DNA of 37,550 nucleotides, taken from a virus. The notes below the pieces were generated by a model, which ran no database searches, was not told the DNA's origin, and saw nothing but the letters and a program-made list of their open reading frames with translations. Location of the stretch: the IMG/VR virus record IMGVR_UViG_3300031746_004826, positions 1-37,550 of that record; one strand, written 5' to 3'. The position numbers and the translations under genes were made by a program. The first letter of the stretch is position 1, and every line of letters starts with the position of its first letter. Shown here piece after piece: positions 36,823-37,550 of this stretch.

Positions 36823-37550
36823 CTACCGTGAACCCTTCAACCTCCGAGAACGCTCAATCTCCTCACGAGCCGCAACCAAAGCACATTTACAAGGCTTAGC
36901 GCCAGGCGTAGCAGGATCAGCGCGCGCTTTCCCCTTGTCCGCACTATCGCCAGAAAACTCGACGCCGGCCAACTTCTCAGCCAAAACCTCAGTCAACGCA
37001 TGAACCTGGCCATCGATGAGCGTAAGCTCAAGCTGCAACGCGCGTGATTCAGTCTCAGGCAAACGCGGCGGACTCGGATACAACTTCTCGATGAGTACCT
37101 GCCGCTGATTCTCCAACTCCACGATCTTCGCTCTGAGCTCCTTCTCGCTCAACTCTCCAGCAGCATCATTCAACTTCGCCGTGACAGAATCTTTATGCTC
37201 CTTCACCCAGGCCTCAGCCTTCTCAAGCGTCCAACCCTTAGCCTTCGAGAATAGGTACCGCAAAACCTCAGCGTCAGCAGCCGGATCACTCTTCCCGATA
37301 GCAGCCAGGATTCCCTCTTTCTCGTTCAACGTAATAGTTCGCGGAGGCGTAACGTTCGGAGCGCTCTTGCAGATCTCCACAGGCACATAGTTTTCAGCCA
37401 AGTCCGCGGCAACGAAAAGTGTGGAAGAAGCCATATTCTTGAAGAGAGCCCTATCAGCGTCCGTGATTTTTCTCCCAGCAGCACCACCTTTCACAGTGAT
37501 CTCAGGCCATGGCTGGCCATACCGGTAAATTACGCCATCCAGGGATAGGC
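36823..37550 (-). CDS. C-terminal part of the nuclease/prohead protease fusion (starts at 1316 across the join)
   Basis: Open from the window edge to the stop at 36823; the last 127 bases repeat 1..127. This is the same gene as the entry at 1..1316. After the protease core it contains a helical region with K, E and A (WTLEKAEAWVKEHKDSVTAK), a coiled coil (EKELRAKIVELENQRQVLIEKL), a second helix (LQLELTLIDGQVHALTEVLAE) and a basic tail (REEIERSRRLKGSR) after a CKC pair. Such a tail may act as scaffold or bind DNA. An ATG at 37494 is internal and not a start. Confidence 0.85.
   Translation of the reverse strand, partial: LSLDGVIYRYGQPWPEITVKGGAAGRKITDADRALFKNMASSTLFVAADLAENYVPVEICKSAPNVTPPRTITLNEKEGILAAIGKSDPAADAEVLRYLFSKAKGWTLEKAEAWVKEHKDSVTAKLNDAAGELSEKELRAKIVELENQRQVLIEKLYPSPPRLPETESRALQLELTLIDGQVHALTEVLAEKLAGVEFSGDSADKGKARADPATPGAKPCKCALVAAREEIERSRRLKGSR
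37424..37550. repeat. Terminal repeat, right copy (circular closure)
   Basis: Identical to 1..127. Features here duplicate those at the start of the window and should be counted once. Confidence 0.95.

Noticed and set aside
37494-37550. Separate gene starting at ATG 37494
   Set aside because: The frame is open to the window edge and continues across the circular join into the protease domain, so this ATG is internal.
1-37550. Virally encoded PolB, primase, MCM helicase or ParA
   Set aside because: No frame in the window shows their motifs; replication probably depends on host enzymes.

Overview
The window is a complete circular viral genome written out with a repeat at its ends: the first 127 bases and the last 127 bases (37424..37550) are identical, so the unique circle is about 37,423 bp and one gene runs across the join. 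It encodes a tailed (Caudoviricetes-type) virus of an archaeon. The viral evidence is a full set of head and tail genes: both terminase subunits, portal, prohead protease, HK97-fold major capsid protein, tail tube, tail completion proteins, tape measure, baseplate hub and fibre. The archaeal evidence is TATA-box promoters, purine-rich GGAGGTGA-type ribosome sites with frequent TTG and GTG starts, an ABC-ATPase/GNAT fusion of the COG2401 type, many small zinc-ribbon and ribbon-helix-helix proteins, and a secreted glycoprotein-like peptidase with a C-terminal membrane anchor. I cannot name the host lineage from the sequence.

Layout. Late genes lie on the minus strand. They start at the portal (2698), run through position 1 into 37423, and continue scaffold, decoration protein, major capsid protein, small head protein, glycosyltransferase/methyltransferase, fibre, anchored peptidase, connectors, tail tube, chaperone, tape measure and M14-bearing hub, ending at 21139. 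A second minus-strand block (20503 to 16409) holds a retropepsin-like protease, a small membrane protein, TerS, TerL and the ABC-GNAT protein. A short plus-strand pair of membrane proteins (20566..21138) lies between these two blocks. The accessory and replication block (minus, 15380 to 5057) holds a tyrosine integrase, an RHH protein, small ORFs, a ParB-like protein with zinc fingers, a series of zinc-ribbon and winged-helix proteins, a minimal family X DNA polymerase and, last, the CRISPR-like operon. Small plus-strand genes occupy 2813..4978 and 15867..16482.

Main discovery: 8614..5057 is a compact, overlapping operon that reads as a complete type IV-B CRISPR-Cas effector set. The order is winged-helix protein, csf1 (zinc-finger Cas8-like), cas11 (small subunit), csf2 (Cas7), csf3 (Cas5) and cysH (PAPS-reductase-like). 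There is no CRISPR array, Cas6 or DinG, which fits subtype IV-B. Such systems are known mainly from plasmids; here one sits in the genome of an archaeal tailed virus, probably to compete with other mobile elements or to interfere with host RNA or defence.

Other points of note: a Cas4-like Fe-S nuclease fused in frame to the prohead protease; a glycosyltransferase whose conserved N-terminus lies upstream of any normal start and in the -1 frame of the gene before it, next to a doubled GAAAAAG site; two M14 peptidases, one in the hub and one secreted and anchored; an ASCH protein convergent with the ABC-GNAT gene; and several repeat-based control sites: 10-bp tandem repeats beside RHH-type genes, a 15-bp palindrome present twice, and a repeat-rich control region upstream of the integrase.
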